Of a stretch of 36,181 nucleotides of DNA, positions 1 to 8,478 are shown piece by piece. Within the stretch, counting starts at the first letter, position 1. Every line of letters begins with the position of its first letter. A program made the translations under genes and the position numbers. The notes under the pieces are model-generated. The model made no database searches. It was not told the DNA's origin and saw only the letters and a program-made list of their open reading frames with translations. Origin of the DNA: CADCTB01 sp036269435 (GTDB lineage: Bacteria; Actinomycetota; Acidimicrobiia; Acidimicrobiales; AC-14); assembly GCA_036269435.1 (NCBI GenBank), contig DATASA010000165.1, forward strand, positions 1 to 36,181, in the 5' to 3' direction.

Positions 1-248
1 TCGCAGCGGTCGCCGATGTCGGCCACGAAGGCGCGAAAGGCCGGCACGTCGCCCAGGGCGTCGGGGTGGTCGACGTCGTGTTCGATCAGCACGTGGATGA
101 AGCTCACCCCGTCCTCCAGGCGGAACACCTTGTAGGTGAAGCCCTCGGGCTGTCGCACGTCGAGATCGGCGAACACCGCCTCGATGAGCTTCTGGTTCTC
201 GTCGGCCCGGTCTGGCTTGGCTCGGTAGCGCACAACGATCGTCTTCAA
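1..248 (-). CDS. Small ABM-like (dimeric alpha/beta barrel) protein, C-terminus cut by window edge
   Basis: The reverse strand reads a continuous frame beginning KTIVVRYRAKPDRADENQ, with a strand-helix-strand pattern and the phrase FTYKVFRLEDGVSFIHV. This resembles antibiotic biosynthesis monooxygenase-like ferredoxin-fold proteins, which act as small dimers and often have no known substrate. The start is a TTG at 248, with GGAACGGAG a few bases upstream. About 82 codons are visible and the gene runs off the left edge. The exact function cannot be told. No gene is visible in the 282 bases between this start and the next gene on the plus strand. Confidence 0.6.
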   Translation of the reverse strand, partial: MKTIVVRYRAKPDRADENQKLIEAVFADLDVRQPEGFTYKVFRLEDGVSFIHVLIEHDVDHPDALGDVPAFRAFVADIGDRC

Positions 249-530
249 CCCGCTCCGTTCCGAGCGCCTCGGTGAGGTGCTCCCCGACGATCAGACGGGT
301 CCCGCCGCCGGAACTCATCGGCGCAGCCCGGATGGCCGCACCCGGCCCCCACGTCGCCGTGCGACAGCGCGGCCGCCGGTGGCAGTGGCTCGCCGGCTGC
401 GTCCTCCGCTTCGGGCCCGCGTCGTACCACGGCGGGCGTACTGGGTCGGCGACCGCTACTCCACTCGACGCAGCCATCCCGTCCCCGTGCGGCGGACGAC
501 AGGTGGTCGTCCGCTCGTCACACTGGCGGA

Positions 531-962
531 GTGAACCGACCGGCCGGCCCTCCGTCTACCACCGCCGGAGTGAGGGGCGTCGGCGACAGGCGGACCGTGA
601 TGCGCCGGGTCGCCACCGTCATGGGTCTCGTCGCCGTCACGCTCGCGGTCGCGTCGGCCGCCCACCTGTCCGGTCACGTCCACGGGCGGGGCGCGCCCTA
701 CGACGCTTCTCACGCCGGGATCGCCGAAGCCGTCATCGGTGTGGTCCTGATCTTCGGTGCGGACGCCGTCCGACGCGGTGCTCCGTGGTCCAGGGCCGTC
801 GGATTGGCGGCCACCGGCTTCGCCACCGCCGGCTTTCTGCTCGGCCTCCAGTTCACGGCCCGGGGCGGCCATCTGCCCGACGTCGCCTACCACCTGACCA
901 TCCTGCCGGTACTGGTCGCTCTCGTCGTCGTCCTGGCCCGCCTCGACCGTCCGAGGCGCTAG
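531..962 (+). CDS. Small integral membrane protein
   Basis: This 143-residue protein has four hydrophobic segments (about residues 27-45, 62-78, 85-105 and 118-136) separated by short charged loops, ending in a basic RLDRPRR tail. I do not recognise the family. The GTG at 531 has no good ribosome site, but CACACT lies 6 bases upstream, as in the leaderless pattern seen elsewhere in this window. An in-frame ATG at 600 (MRRVATVMGL) preceded by AGGCGG is an equally reasonable start and would leave all four helices. The gene stands alone, ahead of the ABC exporter pair. Confidence 0.65.
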   Translation: MNRPAGPPSTTAGVRGVGDRRTVMRRVATVMGLVAVTLAVASAAHLSGHVHGRGAPYDASHAGIAEAVIGVVLIFGADAVRRGAPWSRAVGLAATGFATAGFLLGLQFTARGGHLPDVAYHLTILPVLVALVVVLARLDRPRR

Positions 963-1049
963 CTCAGCCCGGACGCGCCCAGGCCCCGGCCCGGCCGGCC
1001 GGCCCGAGGATTCGGTCGAAAACCGGACGCCCCTGGACCTCCATCGGCG

Positions 1050-1055
1050 TAGCGT
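1050..1055 (+). promoter_or_regulatory. Candidate -10 element (TAGCGT) for the ABC exporter operon
   Basis: The hexamer TAGCGT matches the actinobacterial -10 pattern TANNNT. Exactly 7 bases separate it from the in-frame GTG at 1063, so the transcript could begin at that codon. The same hexamer and spacing precede the gene at 12007. No convincing -35 box is seen. Confidence 0.4.
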
Positions 1056-2859
1056 GCCCGAAGTGGGAGCGGGATCCCGGCGGGTGCTCCTCAGGGAGCT
1101 GCCAGCGGCGAGCCGTCCGTTGGCGACGGCAGCGGCCGTCTGCGTCGTCGTGGGCGCGGCCCTGCCGGTGGCGTTCGCCATCGCCAGTGGCGCCGCGGTC
1201 GCCGCCGTCCCCACCGCGGTCCGCGACGGCACGGGCAGCGGCGGCAGTCACCGGCTGTTCGTCGCCGTGGTCGTCGTCGGGTTCCTGCTCGCGGCCCAGC
1301 AGACGCTGGCACCGGTGCAGGACGCGGTGGGAGCGATGCTCGCCCGCAGGGTGCAACGCCAGACGTACCGGCGTTCCATGGTCGCGGCGCTGACCCCCCG
1401 AACGATCGCCCACCTGGAGGATCCGGAGCTGCTCGACCTGGTGGGGGCGGCCACCATCCTCACCCCCGGCGGCCCGTCGACCGCGGTCAGGTCGTTCCTC
1501 ATCCAGTGGCGCCGCCTTCTGTCCGCCCTGGCCGCGTTGGCGCTCGTCGGCTATTTCCACTGGTGGTTGGCCGTGGTCGTCCTGGGCACGGAGCTTTGGC
1601 TGCTGCGGAGCAACCGGGCCATGTACAACCAGCTCATCGTCTTCCGGGTGCTGCAGATGCCCAGCCTGCGCAGGGCCGTGTACCTCCGCAACCTGGCCAT
1701 GAACCCGGACGCGGCGAAAGAAACACGCGTCTTCGGACTCGGAGGATGGGTCGTCGAGCGCTTCCGCCGGGCCTGGCTCGGCGCGATGACGGAGGTGTGG
1801 CGGCAGCGGAAAGGGAACGGGTTGCGGCTGGCGACCGCCCTCGCCCCGGTGGTCGCCGCCCAGCTCGTCGCCGCGGTGCTCCTGGGCCGAGCCGTCATCC
1901 ACCGCGACATCGGGCTCGGGGCGATGGTGGCGTACGCCCAGGCGCTGCTGGCCAGCATGCAGCTGTGCGTCGCCGGCGACGACATCGCGGTGGAAGAGGG
2001 CGCCGCCGTCGTCCGGGCGACCGAGGAGCTGGAGCGGATCGTCGCCACCGACGAGCGGTTGCACCTGTCGGGCGACGGTGCGCCGCCCGACGATGCGCCC
2101 CACGACGAGATCCGCCTCGAAGGGGTGTGCTTCCGGTACGCCGGACGCGACCGCGACGTGCTGCGCGACTTCGACCTCGTCATCCCCGCCGGCCGCAGCC
2201 TGGCCGTCGTCGGCGAGAACGGCGCGGGCAAGACGACGCTGGTGAAGCTCATCGCCCGCATGTACGACCCCACCGCCGGCCGGATCCTCGTCGACGGCCA
2301 CGACCTGCGTGACCTGGATGCGGCAGCCTGGCAACGACGGGTCGCCGCCGTGTTCCAGGACTTCGTCCGCTACCCGCTCACCGCGGCGGAGAACGTCGGG
2401 TTCGGCGCGTGCCGCGGGCCGGCGCACGATGCCGCCGCGGCGCGGGCGAACGCGCTGGAGCTGATCGAGGGGCTCCCCCGGAAATGGGAGACGATCCTGA
2501 CCCGGGACTTCGAAGGCGGTGTGGACCTTTCGGGCGGCGAGTGGCAGCGCCTCGCCCTGGCCCGTGCCCTGTTCGCGGCGGCGGCCACGCCGTCGGGTCT
2601 GCTCATCCTCGACGAGCCCACGGCCCACCTCGACGCCCGGGCCGAGGCGTCGTTCATCGAGGGCTTCCTCGACGTGACCCGGGGCTGCACGACCATCGTG
2701 ATCTCCCATCGCTTCTCGACGGTGCGCCGCGCCGACCACATCGTCGTCGTCGACGGCGGGCGGGTCACCGAGTCGGGCACCCACGACGAGCTGATGGCGG
2801 CGGGCGGGCACTACGCCCGGATGTTCGGGGTCCAGGCCGAACGGTTCGCCGGTGCGTGA
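1054..2859 (+). CDS. ABC exporter half-transporter 1 (fused membrane and ATPase domains)
   Basis: This 601-residue type IV ABC exporter half has an N-terminal membrane domain (about residues 20-330) and a C-terminal ATPase. Every nucleotide-binding motif is intact: Walker A GENGAGKT (388-395), Q-loop VFQDFVRYPL, signature LSGGEWQ (492-498), Walker B LLILDEP (D520, E521) and H-loop H552. Such proteins export peptides, lipids or small molecules across the cell membrane. It overlaps the next ABC gene by 8 bp, so the two probably form a heterodimer. The long frame starts at GTG 1054. The in-frame GTG at 1063 may be the true start, because a -10-like hexamer covers 1050-1055. The substrate is unknown. 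Confidence 0.93.
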   Translation: MPEVGAGSRRVLLRELPAASRPLATAAAVCVVVGAALPVAFAIASGAAVAAVPTAVRDGTGSGGSHRLFVAVVVVGFLLAAQQTLAPVQDAVGAMLARRVQRQTYRRSMVAALTPRTIAHLEDPELLDLVGAATILTPGGPSTAVRSFLIQWRRLLSALAALALVGYFHWWLAVVVLGTELWLLRSNRAMYNQLIVFRVLQMPSLRRAVYLRNLAMNPDAAKETRVFGLGGWVVERFRRAWLGAMTEVWRQRKGNGLRLATALAPVVAAQLVAAVLLGRAVIHRDIGLGAMVAYAQALLASMQLCVAGDDIAVEEGAAVVRATEELERIVATDERLHLSGDGAPPDDAPHDEIRLEGVCFRYAGRDRDVLRDFDLVIPAGRSLAVVGENGAGKTTLVKLIARMYDPTAGRILVDGHDLRDLDAAAWQRRVAAVFQDFVRYPLTAAENVGFGACRGPAHDAAAARANALELIEGLPRKWETILTRDFEGGVDLSGGEWQRLALARALFAAAATPSGLLILDEPTAHLDARAEASFIEGFLDVTRGCTTIVISHRFSTVRRADHIVVVDGGRVTESGTHDELMAAGGHYARMFGVQAERFAGA

Positions 2860-4645
2860 GCAGCTCCGGGCCGCCCGCCTCGTGCTCCGGTACATCTATC
2901 GCGCCGACCGGGCCCGATCGGTGGCCGGCATCGCCATCACCATCGCCACGACGGTCGCCGGGCTGTTGGGAGCGGTCGTCCTCAAGGTCCTCACCGACGC
3001 CGCGCTGAGCGGCGACGAGCGCGGCGTCGCCGTGGCCGCGGCGCTCCTGGCGGCCAACGTGGCGGTGATGGTCGCCGGGAACTGGGCCACGGTCACCATT
3101 TCGGTCGGGCTGCGCGAGCGGGCGACGCTGTACTTCGACACCCGGATGGCCGAGCTGACCGCCGGCATCCACTCTCTGGAGCACCACGAGCGCCCGGAGT
3201 ACCTCGACGAGATCTTCGTCCTCCACCAGAAGCACCAGCAGCTCGCCGACGTCCAGAACGCGTTCGTCAACAACGTCTCGACCATGGCTCGGCTCGTCCT
3301 CACCGTCGTGTTGCTCGCCCGCATCCATCCTCTGCTGATCCTGCTGCCGCTCAGCGGAATCCCGTCGGTGCTGGCCAGCATTCGCATCCAGCGCATCCGC
3401 CATCGGGCAGAGGACCGCGTCGCGCCGTTGCGGCGCCTGGTCCTCACCCTGTTCCGCATCGCCGCCACCCGCGACTCGGCCAAGGAGGTCCGGCTCTACG
3501 ACCTGGGCGACGAGCTCCTGGCCCGCAGCGACGCCGCACGGGACGTGATCCACGACCTCGAGGACCGGGTCGACATCCAGGCTGCCGTGCTGGGCGGCCT
3601 CGGCTGGCTGGTGTTCGGCCTCGGGTTCATGGCCGCCATGGCGCTCGTGGCCCGGGAGGCCGTCGCCGGCCGGGCCAGCCCCGGCGACGTCGTGCTGGCG
3701 CTCACCCTCGCCGCGTCGGTGAACTGGGGCGTCAACGGTGTGGCGAACTCCGTGGCCTGGCTGCTCGACAACCTCAAGACCGGCGCCCGCCTGGCCTGGC
3801 TCGAGGACCTGGCGGCCGAGGCGGCGGCCCGGGCCGCCCCGGCCGACCCCGCGCCGGTGCCGCCGCTGCTCGCTGACGGGATCCGCCTGGAGGGTGTCTC
3901 GTTCCTCTACCCGGGCACCGCGGTGGAGGTCCTCCACGACGTCGACCTGTTCCTGCCCGCGGGCTCGACCATCGCCATCGTGGGCGACAACGGTGCAGGC
4001 AAGACGACGCTGGTGAAGCTGCTGTGCCGGTTCTACGACCCCACCGAGGGCCGCATCGCGGTGGACGGCACCGACCTGCGCCGCATGGACGTCGGCGCCT
4101 GGCGGCAACGGCTGTCCGGCTGCTTCCAGGACTTCGCCCGCCTGGAGCTCGTGGCCGGCGAGTCGGTCGGCGTGGGAGACCTTGCCAACATCGAGGACGA
4201 CTCGGCCATCGTCGCCGCCCTCGACCGGGCCCACGCCGCCGAGGTCCCGGCCGCGCTCCCCGACGGCCTACGCACGCAGCTCGGCCGCAGCTTCGAGGGC
4301 GGCACCGAGCCGTCGACCGGCCAGTGGCAGAAGCTGGCCCTGGCCCGGGCGATGATGCGCGACGAGCCCGTGCTCCTCGTGCTCGACGAGCCGACCGCGA
4401 GCCTCGACGCGCTCACCGAGCACGCCCTGTTCGAGCGCTACGCCGGCGCCGCCGCCCGCGCCGCGCGCCGGTCCGGAGCCATCACCATCCTCGTGTCCCA
4501 CCGGTTCTCCACCGTGCGCATGGCCGACCTCATCGTCGTGTTCGAGCACGGCCGGGTCGCCGAGATCGGCACCCACGCCCAGCTCGTCGGCGGCGGTGGC
4601 ACCTACGCCGAGCTGTACGCGCTGCAGGCGCGGTCGTACCGCTGA
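2852..4645 (+). CDS. ABC exporter half-transporter 2, altered signature motif
   Basis: This 597-residue ABC half-transporter begins at a GTG inside the end of the upstream ABC gene, so the two are translationally coupled. The membrane domain covers about residues 1-320 and the ATPase the rest. Walker A is GDNGAGKT (378-385), Walker B VLLVLDEP (D512, E513), and the H-loop lies in SHRFSTV. The signature is PSTGQWQ (487-493) instead of LSGGQ, so its Leu is Pro and its first Gly is Thr. The site formed with the partner's Walker A may therefore be weak, as in heterodimeric exporters with one degenerate site. Both subunits nevertheless keep the catalytic Glu. The substrate is unknown. Confidence 0.93.
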   Translation: MREQLRAARLVLRYIYRADRARSVAGIAITIATTVAGLLGAVVLKVLTDAALSGDERGVAVAAALLAANVAVMVAGNWATVTISVGLRERATLYFDTRMAELTAGIHSLEHHERPEYLDEIFVLHQKHQQLADVQNAFVNNVSTMARLVLTVVLLARIHPLLILLPLSGIPSVLASIRIQRIRHRAEDRVAPLRRLVLTLFRIAATRDSAKEVRLYDLGDELLARSDAARDVIHDLEDRVDIQAAVLGGLGWLVFGLGFMAAMALVAREAVAGRASPGDVVLALTLAASVNWGVNGVANSVAWLLDNLKTGARLAWLEDLAAEAAARAAPADPAPVPPLLADGIRLEGVSFLYPGTAVEVLHDVDLFLPAGSTIAIVGDNGAGKTTLVKLLCRFYDPTEGRIAVDGTDLRRMDVGAWRQRLSGCFQDFARLELVAGESVGVGDLANIEDDSAIVAALDRAHAAEVPAALPDGLRTQLGRSFEGGTEPSTGQWQKLALARAMMRDEPVLLVLDEPTASLDALTEHALFERYAGAAARAARRSGAITILVSHRFSTVRMADLIVVFEHGRVAEIGTHAQLVGGGGTYAELYALQARSYR

Positions 4646-4684
4646 CGGCGCCCGGCCGACCCGGCGACCCGGTCGGTTGCCGGG

Positions 4685-4690
4685 TACCGT
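4685..4690 (+). promoter_or_regulatory. Candidate -10 element (TACCGT) upstream of the AhpD-like gene
   Basis: TACCGT fits TANNNT. It would place transcription start near 4698, leaving a short leader that carries the GGAGAGGA ribosome site before GTG 4722. A separate promoter would make the peroxidase gene independent of the ABC operon. No clear -35 box is seen. Confidence 0.3.
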
Positions 4691-4721
4691 GGTGTGCCGC
4701 CGACCGGAGAGGACCGCGCCT

Positions 4722-5339
4722 GTGACGACGACGAACGGGGCACAGGAGGAGGCGTGGATCCGCCTTCCCACCGAAGAGGAGCTGCGGGCGCGGGGACCGG
4801 GTGGTGGGAGCCCGTACAACTTCAGCTTCGCCGGCGCCATGGGCAAGCTCATGGCCGCCCATCCCGCCTTGGCCCCGTCGTTCGGGGCCCACTTCAAGGC
4901 GGTGATGTTCGGGCCTGGCGTGCTCACCCGGGCCGAGCGGGAGATGATCGCGGCGGTGACGTCGTCGGCTCAGCAGTGCTTCTACTGAACCACGTCCCAC
5001 ACGGAGTTCTCGCGTGTCGAGGATGGTGACGCGGCACTGGCGGCAGCGATCAGGGAGCGGCGCTGGAGGGAGCTGGACCACCTCTCGGACCGGCAGCGGG
5101 CGTTGTGCGAGCTGGCCGAGAAGCTGAGCGGCACCCCCACGCGGATGACCCCGGGCGACTGGCAGCCGCTGCGGGATCTGGGTTTCGACGAACAAGGCCT
5201 CCTCGAGGTCGCCCACGTGGTCGGGCTGTTCAACTACTTCACCAGGCTGGCCGACGGGTTCGGGCTGCAGGTGGCGCCGGAGCTGTTGCGGGCGGCCAAC
5301 GGCGGGCCGGCGCTCCAGCGCGCCAGCGGCAGCGCCTGA
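4722..5339 (+). CDS. AhpD-like peroxidase-related enzyme, candidate selenoprotein (CxxU)
   Basis: One frame runs from GTG 4722 (GGAGAGGA upstream) to TGA 5337-5339, interrupted only by TGA at 4986-4988. Read through, it gives 205 residues of the AhpD/carboxymuconolactone decarboxylase fold. In this fold a CxxC pair and a following His reduce peroxides or relay electrons. The catalytic stretch reads EREMIAAVTSSAQQCFY, then the stop, then TTSHTEF. The stop therefore sits at residue 89, in place of the second Cys of CxxCxxxH (C86, residue 89, H93). The downstream half (ALCELAEKLS, then LLEVAHVVGLFNYFTRLADG) is typical family sequence in the same frame. I infer selenocysteine at residue 89. A point mutation or sequencing error (TGC to TGA) giving a pseudogene is the alternative. 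Without readthrough the product is an inactive 88-residue fragment. Confidence 0.8.
4986..5017 (+). promoter_or_regulatory. In-frame UGA and candidate bacterial SECIS hairpin
   Basis: The UGA at 4986-4988 is followed by a hairpin at 4999-5017. ACACG (4999-5003) pairs with CGTGT (5013-5017). G5012 is bulged, GA (5004-5005) pairs with TC (5010-5011), and the loop is GTTC (5006-5009). Bacterial SECIS elements lie within the coding region just after the UGA and have a small apical loop with a G in its first two positions. Counting U4986 as base 1, the loop G is base 21, close to the loop guanine of the E. coli fdhF element. The hairpin was found by eye and not folded by computer. Confidence 0.55.
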
Positions 5340-5552
5340 GCGCTCCGTAGGCCTCGTGTCGTCGGAGACGGCGGACAACATCTTCCGCAACGCCATGGGC
5401 GACACCGTGTCCCCCTCAGCCGTCGCTGGTTGATGTGGTCCGCCGTCGCCCTCCGCACGCAGTTGGAAGATGGCCGGTCTGCGGTCGCTCCGCGTCCCTC
5501 CGGAGCGAAACCCCGTTCTCACCGGTCCTGTAGGCCCGCAGCTGTCGGTCGC

Positions 5553-6002
5553 TCAGTGGGCGGCGACCTCGGGCACCCGGGAGGCGAGGACCGGGATGAC
5601 GATGGCGGCGGCGACCAGGTGGGTCAGCACGAACGTGACCTTGGTGGCGGCGCCGGCCGAGAGCATGAGGTCGGGGGCGACGGACAGGGCGGTGAGGGCG
5701 ACGGTCGTGCGCAGCAGCGTCGACCGGGGCTGGCTGGCCCGGCGACCGATCGCCCGGGCCAGGAGGACGCCGATGGCGGTGAAGAACAGGGTCAGCTGCC
5801 CGAAGCCGAGGATGGGAATGGCCTGGCCGGGGGCGGTCTCGATGGGCACGGAGATGGCGTGCGCCCCGCCGGCGATGGCGACGGTGGCGACTGCGGCGGC
5901 GAGCCCGGCCGCAGCGCCGGCCTTCCACAGCGGCAGCGGCGAGCTCGACCGCTCGATGCGAGGAGTGGTCGGGGCGATGGTGGTGGTCACGGTGGCGGTC
6001 AT
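5553..6002 (-). CDS. DUF6069-like four-helix membrane protein
   Basis: This 149-residue protein has a Thr-rich N-terminus and four hydrophobic segments: about residues 28-46, 66-84, 101-115 and 121-140. The phrases GGAHAISVPIETAP and PILGFGQLTLFFTAIGVLLARA resemble the DUF6069 family of actinobacterial membrane proteins, whose role is unknown. The ATG at 6002 is preceded by AAGGAGCG at good distance. It is a single-gene unit, divergent from the surface-protein pair on its right. About 210 bases between its stop and the peroxidase gene contain no convincing gene. Confidence 0.75.
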   Translation of the reverse strand: MTATVTTTIAPTTPRIERSSSPLPLWKAGAAAGLAAAVATVAIAGGAHAISVPIETAPGQAIPILGFGQLTLFFTAIGVLLARAIGRRASQPRSTLLRTTVALTALSVAPDLMLSAGAATKVTFVLTHLVAAAIVIPVLASRVPEVAAH

Positions 6003-6184
6003 GGCGACGCTCCTTCAGGGTTCCGGCCGGCGTGTTCCGACCCTCACCCTGTCTACGAACGGCGCCCGGCGGGATCGACAGCGCCGGCCGACATATTTTC
6101 GGGAACGGGGAGGATGCTGACGGGCGCCGGTCCGTCGCGCGACACTGAGCCAGGACAAGTCGACCGGACGGGGGTCACGGGACG

Positions 6185-6748
6185 ATGCATCGATCTGGGC
6201 GACGCTGGCTCTTCGGGCTGCTGGCGACGACCGCCGTGCTGGTGCCGACCGCGCTGGCGTGGGCATGCGTCGGCCTCATGTCGCTGACGACCAGCTCGCC
6301 GAACGTCCAACCCGGCGGCTCGGTGACGGTCCTCGGCAAGGAGTTCGCGCAGGGGGCGCCGGTCGAGATCCACCTGGACTCGCCGACGGGCCAGCTGCTC
6401 ACGACCGTGCCGGCGCCCACCGACACCATGACCAGCCAGTTCAAGGTCAACGTCACGATCCCGGCGAACGTCCCGGCCGGGCAGCACGTGCTGGTGGCCA
6501 CGCAGGCCTACCACTACATGAACGGGGGCGCTCCGGCCCGGGCCACCGTGTTCGTGGGGACGCCTGCGCCGGCGCCGGCGGGTCCTGCGGTCCGGCCCGG
6601 CAACGTCGTCTTCGACAAGGCCCCTAGTGGCCTCAGCCTGTTCCTGATCGGCCTGGCCGTCGCCGCCGTTGGGCTGGTCCTGGCCGCGGCGCTCAACCTT
6701 GCCGCCTCGCGTCGCCAGCCGCGCGCCCCTGCGGCAGAGGCGTCCTGA
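6185..6748 (+). CDS. Secreted, C-terminally anchored Ig-like surface protein
   Basis: The 187-residue product begins with a signal peptide (MHRSGRRW followed by a hydrophobic run ending TALAWA). Next comes a beta-rich domain of about 85 residues (NVQPGGSVTVLGKEFAQGAP ... VNVTIPANVPAGQHVLVAT) that looks like an IPT/Ig-type fold. A Pro/Ala linker and a C-terminal helix (about 150-175) with a basic tail follow. It is probably displayed outside the membrane. It lies 43 bp before the BNR-repeat gene, has the same architecture of signal, ectodomain and anchor, and is likely co-transcribed with it. The ligand is unknown. Confidence 0.7.
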   Translation: MHRSGRRWLFGLLATTAVLVPTALAWACVGLMSLTTSSPNVQPGGSVTVLGKEFAQGAPVEIHLDSPTGQLLTTVPAPTDTMTSQFKVNVTIPANVPAGQHVLVATQAYHYMNGGAPARATVFVGTPAPAPAGPAVRPGNVVFDKAPSGLSLFLIGLAVAAVGLVLAAALNLAASRRQPRAPAAEAS

Positions 6749-6791
6749 CCGCAGCCCCGGTCCATCCAGCCGACACCGACGGAGGAGACGC

Positions 6792-8435
6792 GTGAACGAG
6801 GCCAAGCTGCGCAAGGTCGTCCTGGCCCTGTGTGCCGCCGGCCTGGTGAGCGCCTCCTCGGGCGTGGCCGGCGCGGCGGGCGGCTTCAACCAGGCGACGT
6901 TCGCGTCGCAGGCGGCGGCCACCAAGCGACTGACCGCCGCAGTGCAGATGACCAAGGACGAAGCCGCGCCGACCCGCGCCTTCACCGGCCCGACGTCCAT
7001 GCTCGTCGACCCGGAGAACCCGAGGGTGATCGTCGCGGCCACGGCCGACCTGCGCACCCGGGTGTGCCAGCTGGTCGTGTCGACCGACGCCGGCCACATC
7101 TGGCACTTCTCCAAGTCGCTCCCTGCGCCGACCGCCTATCCGAGCTGTACCAACGGCAGCGCCGGCGTCGCCGAGGCGTCGATCGCGTGGGGGCGCAACG
7201 GCACGCTGTACTACGCGCTGAACGGGTTCGGGCCCGGAGAGGGCAGCTACTCCGAGGGCCACACAAGCATGCTGCTGGCTCGGACCACCGACCTCGGCGG
7301 CCACTGGACGACCACCGTGGTGGACGACAACCGCGGCAAGCCCAGCCCGGCCGCGTCCGACTTCGGCGCCACCATCGCCGTCGACACGTCGGGGCCGCGT
7401 GACACGGTGTACGTCGGCTTCAGCCAGCTTTTCCCCGACGCGCCACCGGACTCTCCGCTGAACAACGGCCCGGTCGACGTCGCCGTGTCGACCGACGGCG
7501 GAGCCACGTTCGGGCCGCCGGTCAACATCAGCGACTCGTCGCACCTGACCGGCACGATCGCCGGCAAGTCGTACCCGCTGCTGATGGAGGGCTTCTTCGG
7601 CGCGCCGCTGCTGACCGCCCACGCCGGGACCGTCCTCGTGGTCTCCGGGTCCGAGGCACCGTTCAACAACCATCCTCCCGGTGACAGCAACTTCGACGCC
7701 CGGTACTCCTACGCCATGCCCCAACTGGCCGCCCGCTCCACCGACCAGGGCAAGACGTGGACGGTGGCGACGATGGGGCCGCCGGTCTTCGCCGGCGTCG
7801 GCAGCCAGACCGGCCTGGGGTGGACGGCGAAGGGTGGGGCGAAGGGCACGTTCGTGGCCGCCTACGCGGGGTCGCCGGACTCGGCATCCAGCTCCGGCGC
7901 GACGGACGTCATCGTCCAGCGCTCGACCGACGGCGGCGCGACCTGGACCGCTCCGGTCGCCGTGGACGACGACACGTCGGGCCAGGTGACGAACTTCTAC
8001 CCGCAGCTCGGCGTGGCCCCGAACGGCCGGGTCGACGTCGTCTGGCAGGACACCAGGGACCAGACCGACTACCACGTCCAGGTGCGCTACAGCTACTCGG
8101 CCGACGGCGGCGCGACGTGGTCCCACAACATGCAGGTGAACGACCAGCCGGTCAACTTCAACCTCGGCGTGAGCTTCAACTCCGACCTGCGCCAGCCGCC
8201 GGGCGTGGCCTCGGCCAGCCAGTACGCCGCCTTCGGCTGGGCCGACACCCGCCTGGGGAACGACCTGACCCAGACCCAGGACAACTTCAGTGCCGTCGCC
8301 CAGTTCTCGCCCGTTCCGGCCAAGACGTCGACGGTGCTGCCCGTGGTGGCCGCCGTCTTCGCCGGGCTGGTGGTAGCCGGTGCGGTCCTGTTGGCGGTGC
8401 TGCTCCTGCGCCGCCGCCGGCTCACCACGGCGTAG
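6792..8435 (+). CDS. Membrane-anchored BNR-repeat (sialidase-like) surface protein
   Basis: This 547-residue protein starts at a GTG directly after GGAGGAGA. It has a signal peptide (residues 1-30) and a beta-propeller marked by Asp-box repeats S-x-D-x-G-x-T-W: STDAGHIWHF, STDGGATFGPP, STDQGKTWTV, STDGGATWTAP and SADGGATWSHN. A C-terminal helix and RRRR tail (about 518-547) follow. Asp boxes occur in sialidases and other six-bladed propellers. I did not identify the arginine triad or the Tyr/Glu pair of true sialidases, so binding or another glycosidase activity is possible. It probably works with the Ig-like protein just upstream, on the cell surface. Confidence 0.8.
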   Translation: MNEAKLRKVVLALCAAGLVSASSGVAGAAGGFNQATFASQAAATKRLTAAVQMTKDEAAPTRAFTGPTSMLVDPENPRVIVAATADLRTRVCQLVVSTDAGHIWHFSKSLPAPTAYPSCTNGSAGVAEASIAWGRNGTLYYALNGFGPGEGSYSEGHTSMLLARTTDLGGHWTTTVVDDNRGKPSPAASDFGATIAVDTSGPRDTVYVGFSQLFPDAPPDSPLNNGPVDVAVSTDGGATFGPPVNISDSSHLTGTIAGKSYPLLMEGFFGAPLLTAHAGTVLVVSGSEAPFNNHPPGDSNFDARYSYAMPQLAARSTDQGKTWTVATMGPPVFAGVGSQTGLGWTAKGGAKGTFVAAYAGSPDSASSSGATDVIVQRSTDGGATWTAPVAVDDDTSGQVTNFYPQLGVAPNGRVDVVWQDTRDQTDYHVQVRYSYSADGGATWSHNMQVNDQPVNFNLGVSFNSDLRQPPGVASASQYAAFGWADTRLGNDLTQTQDNFSAVAQFSPVPAKTSTVLPVVAAVFAGLVVAGAVLLAVLLLRRRRLTTA

Positions 8436-8478
8436 CGGTCCAGCGGCCCAGCGGCCCTGGCGGTCCGCCGGCGCCTGC

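Noticed and set aside
964..2895. 643-codon open frame on the minus strand
   Set aside because: It is the antisense shadow of the ABC exporter gene, which has all family motifs; the minus product has low-complexity Arg/Gly/Asp composition and no recognisable domain.
4596..4988. Peroxidase gene as a plain short protein ending at TGA 4988
   Set aside because: It would end two residues after the first catalytic Cys, and the conserved second half continues in the same frame directly downstream.
5356..5433. 25-codon frame from GTG (VSSETADNIFRNAMGD) after the peroxidase gene
   Set aside because: Too short, no ribosome site, no family or context support.
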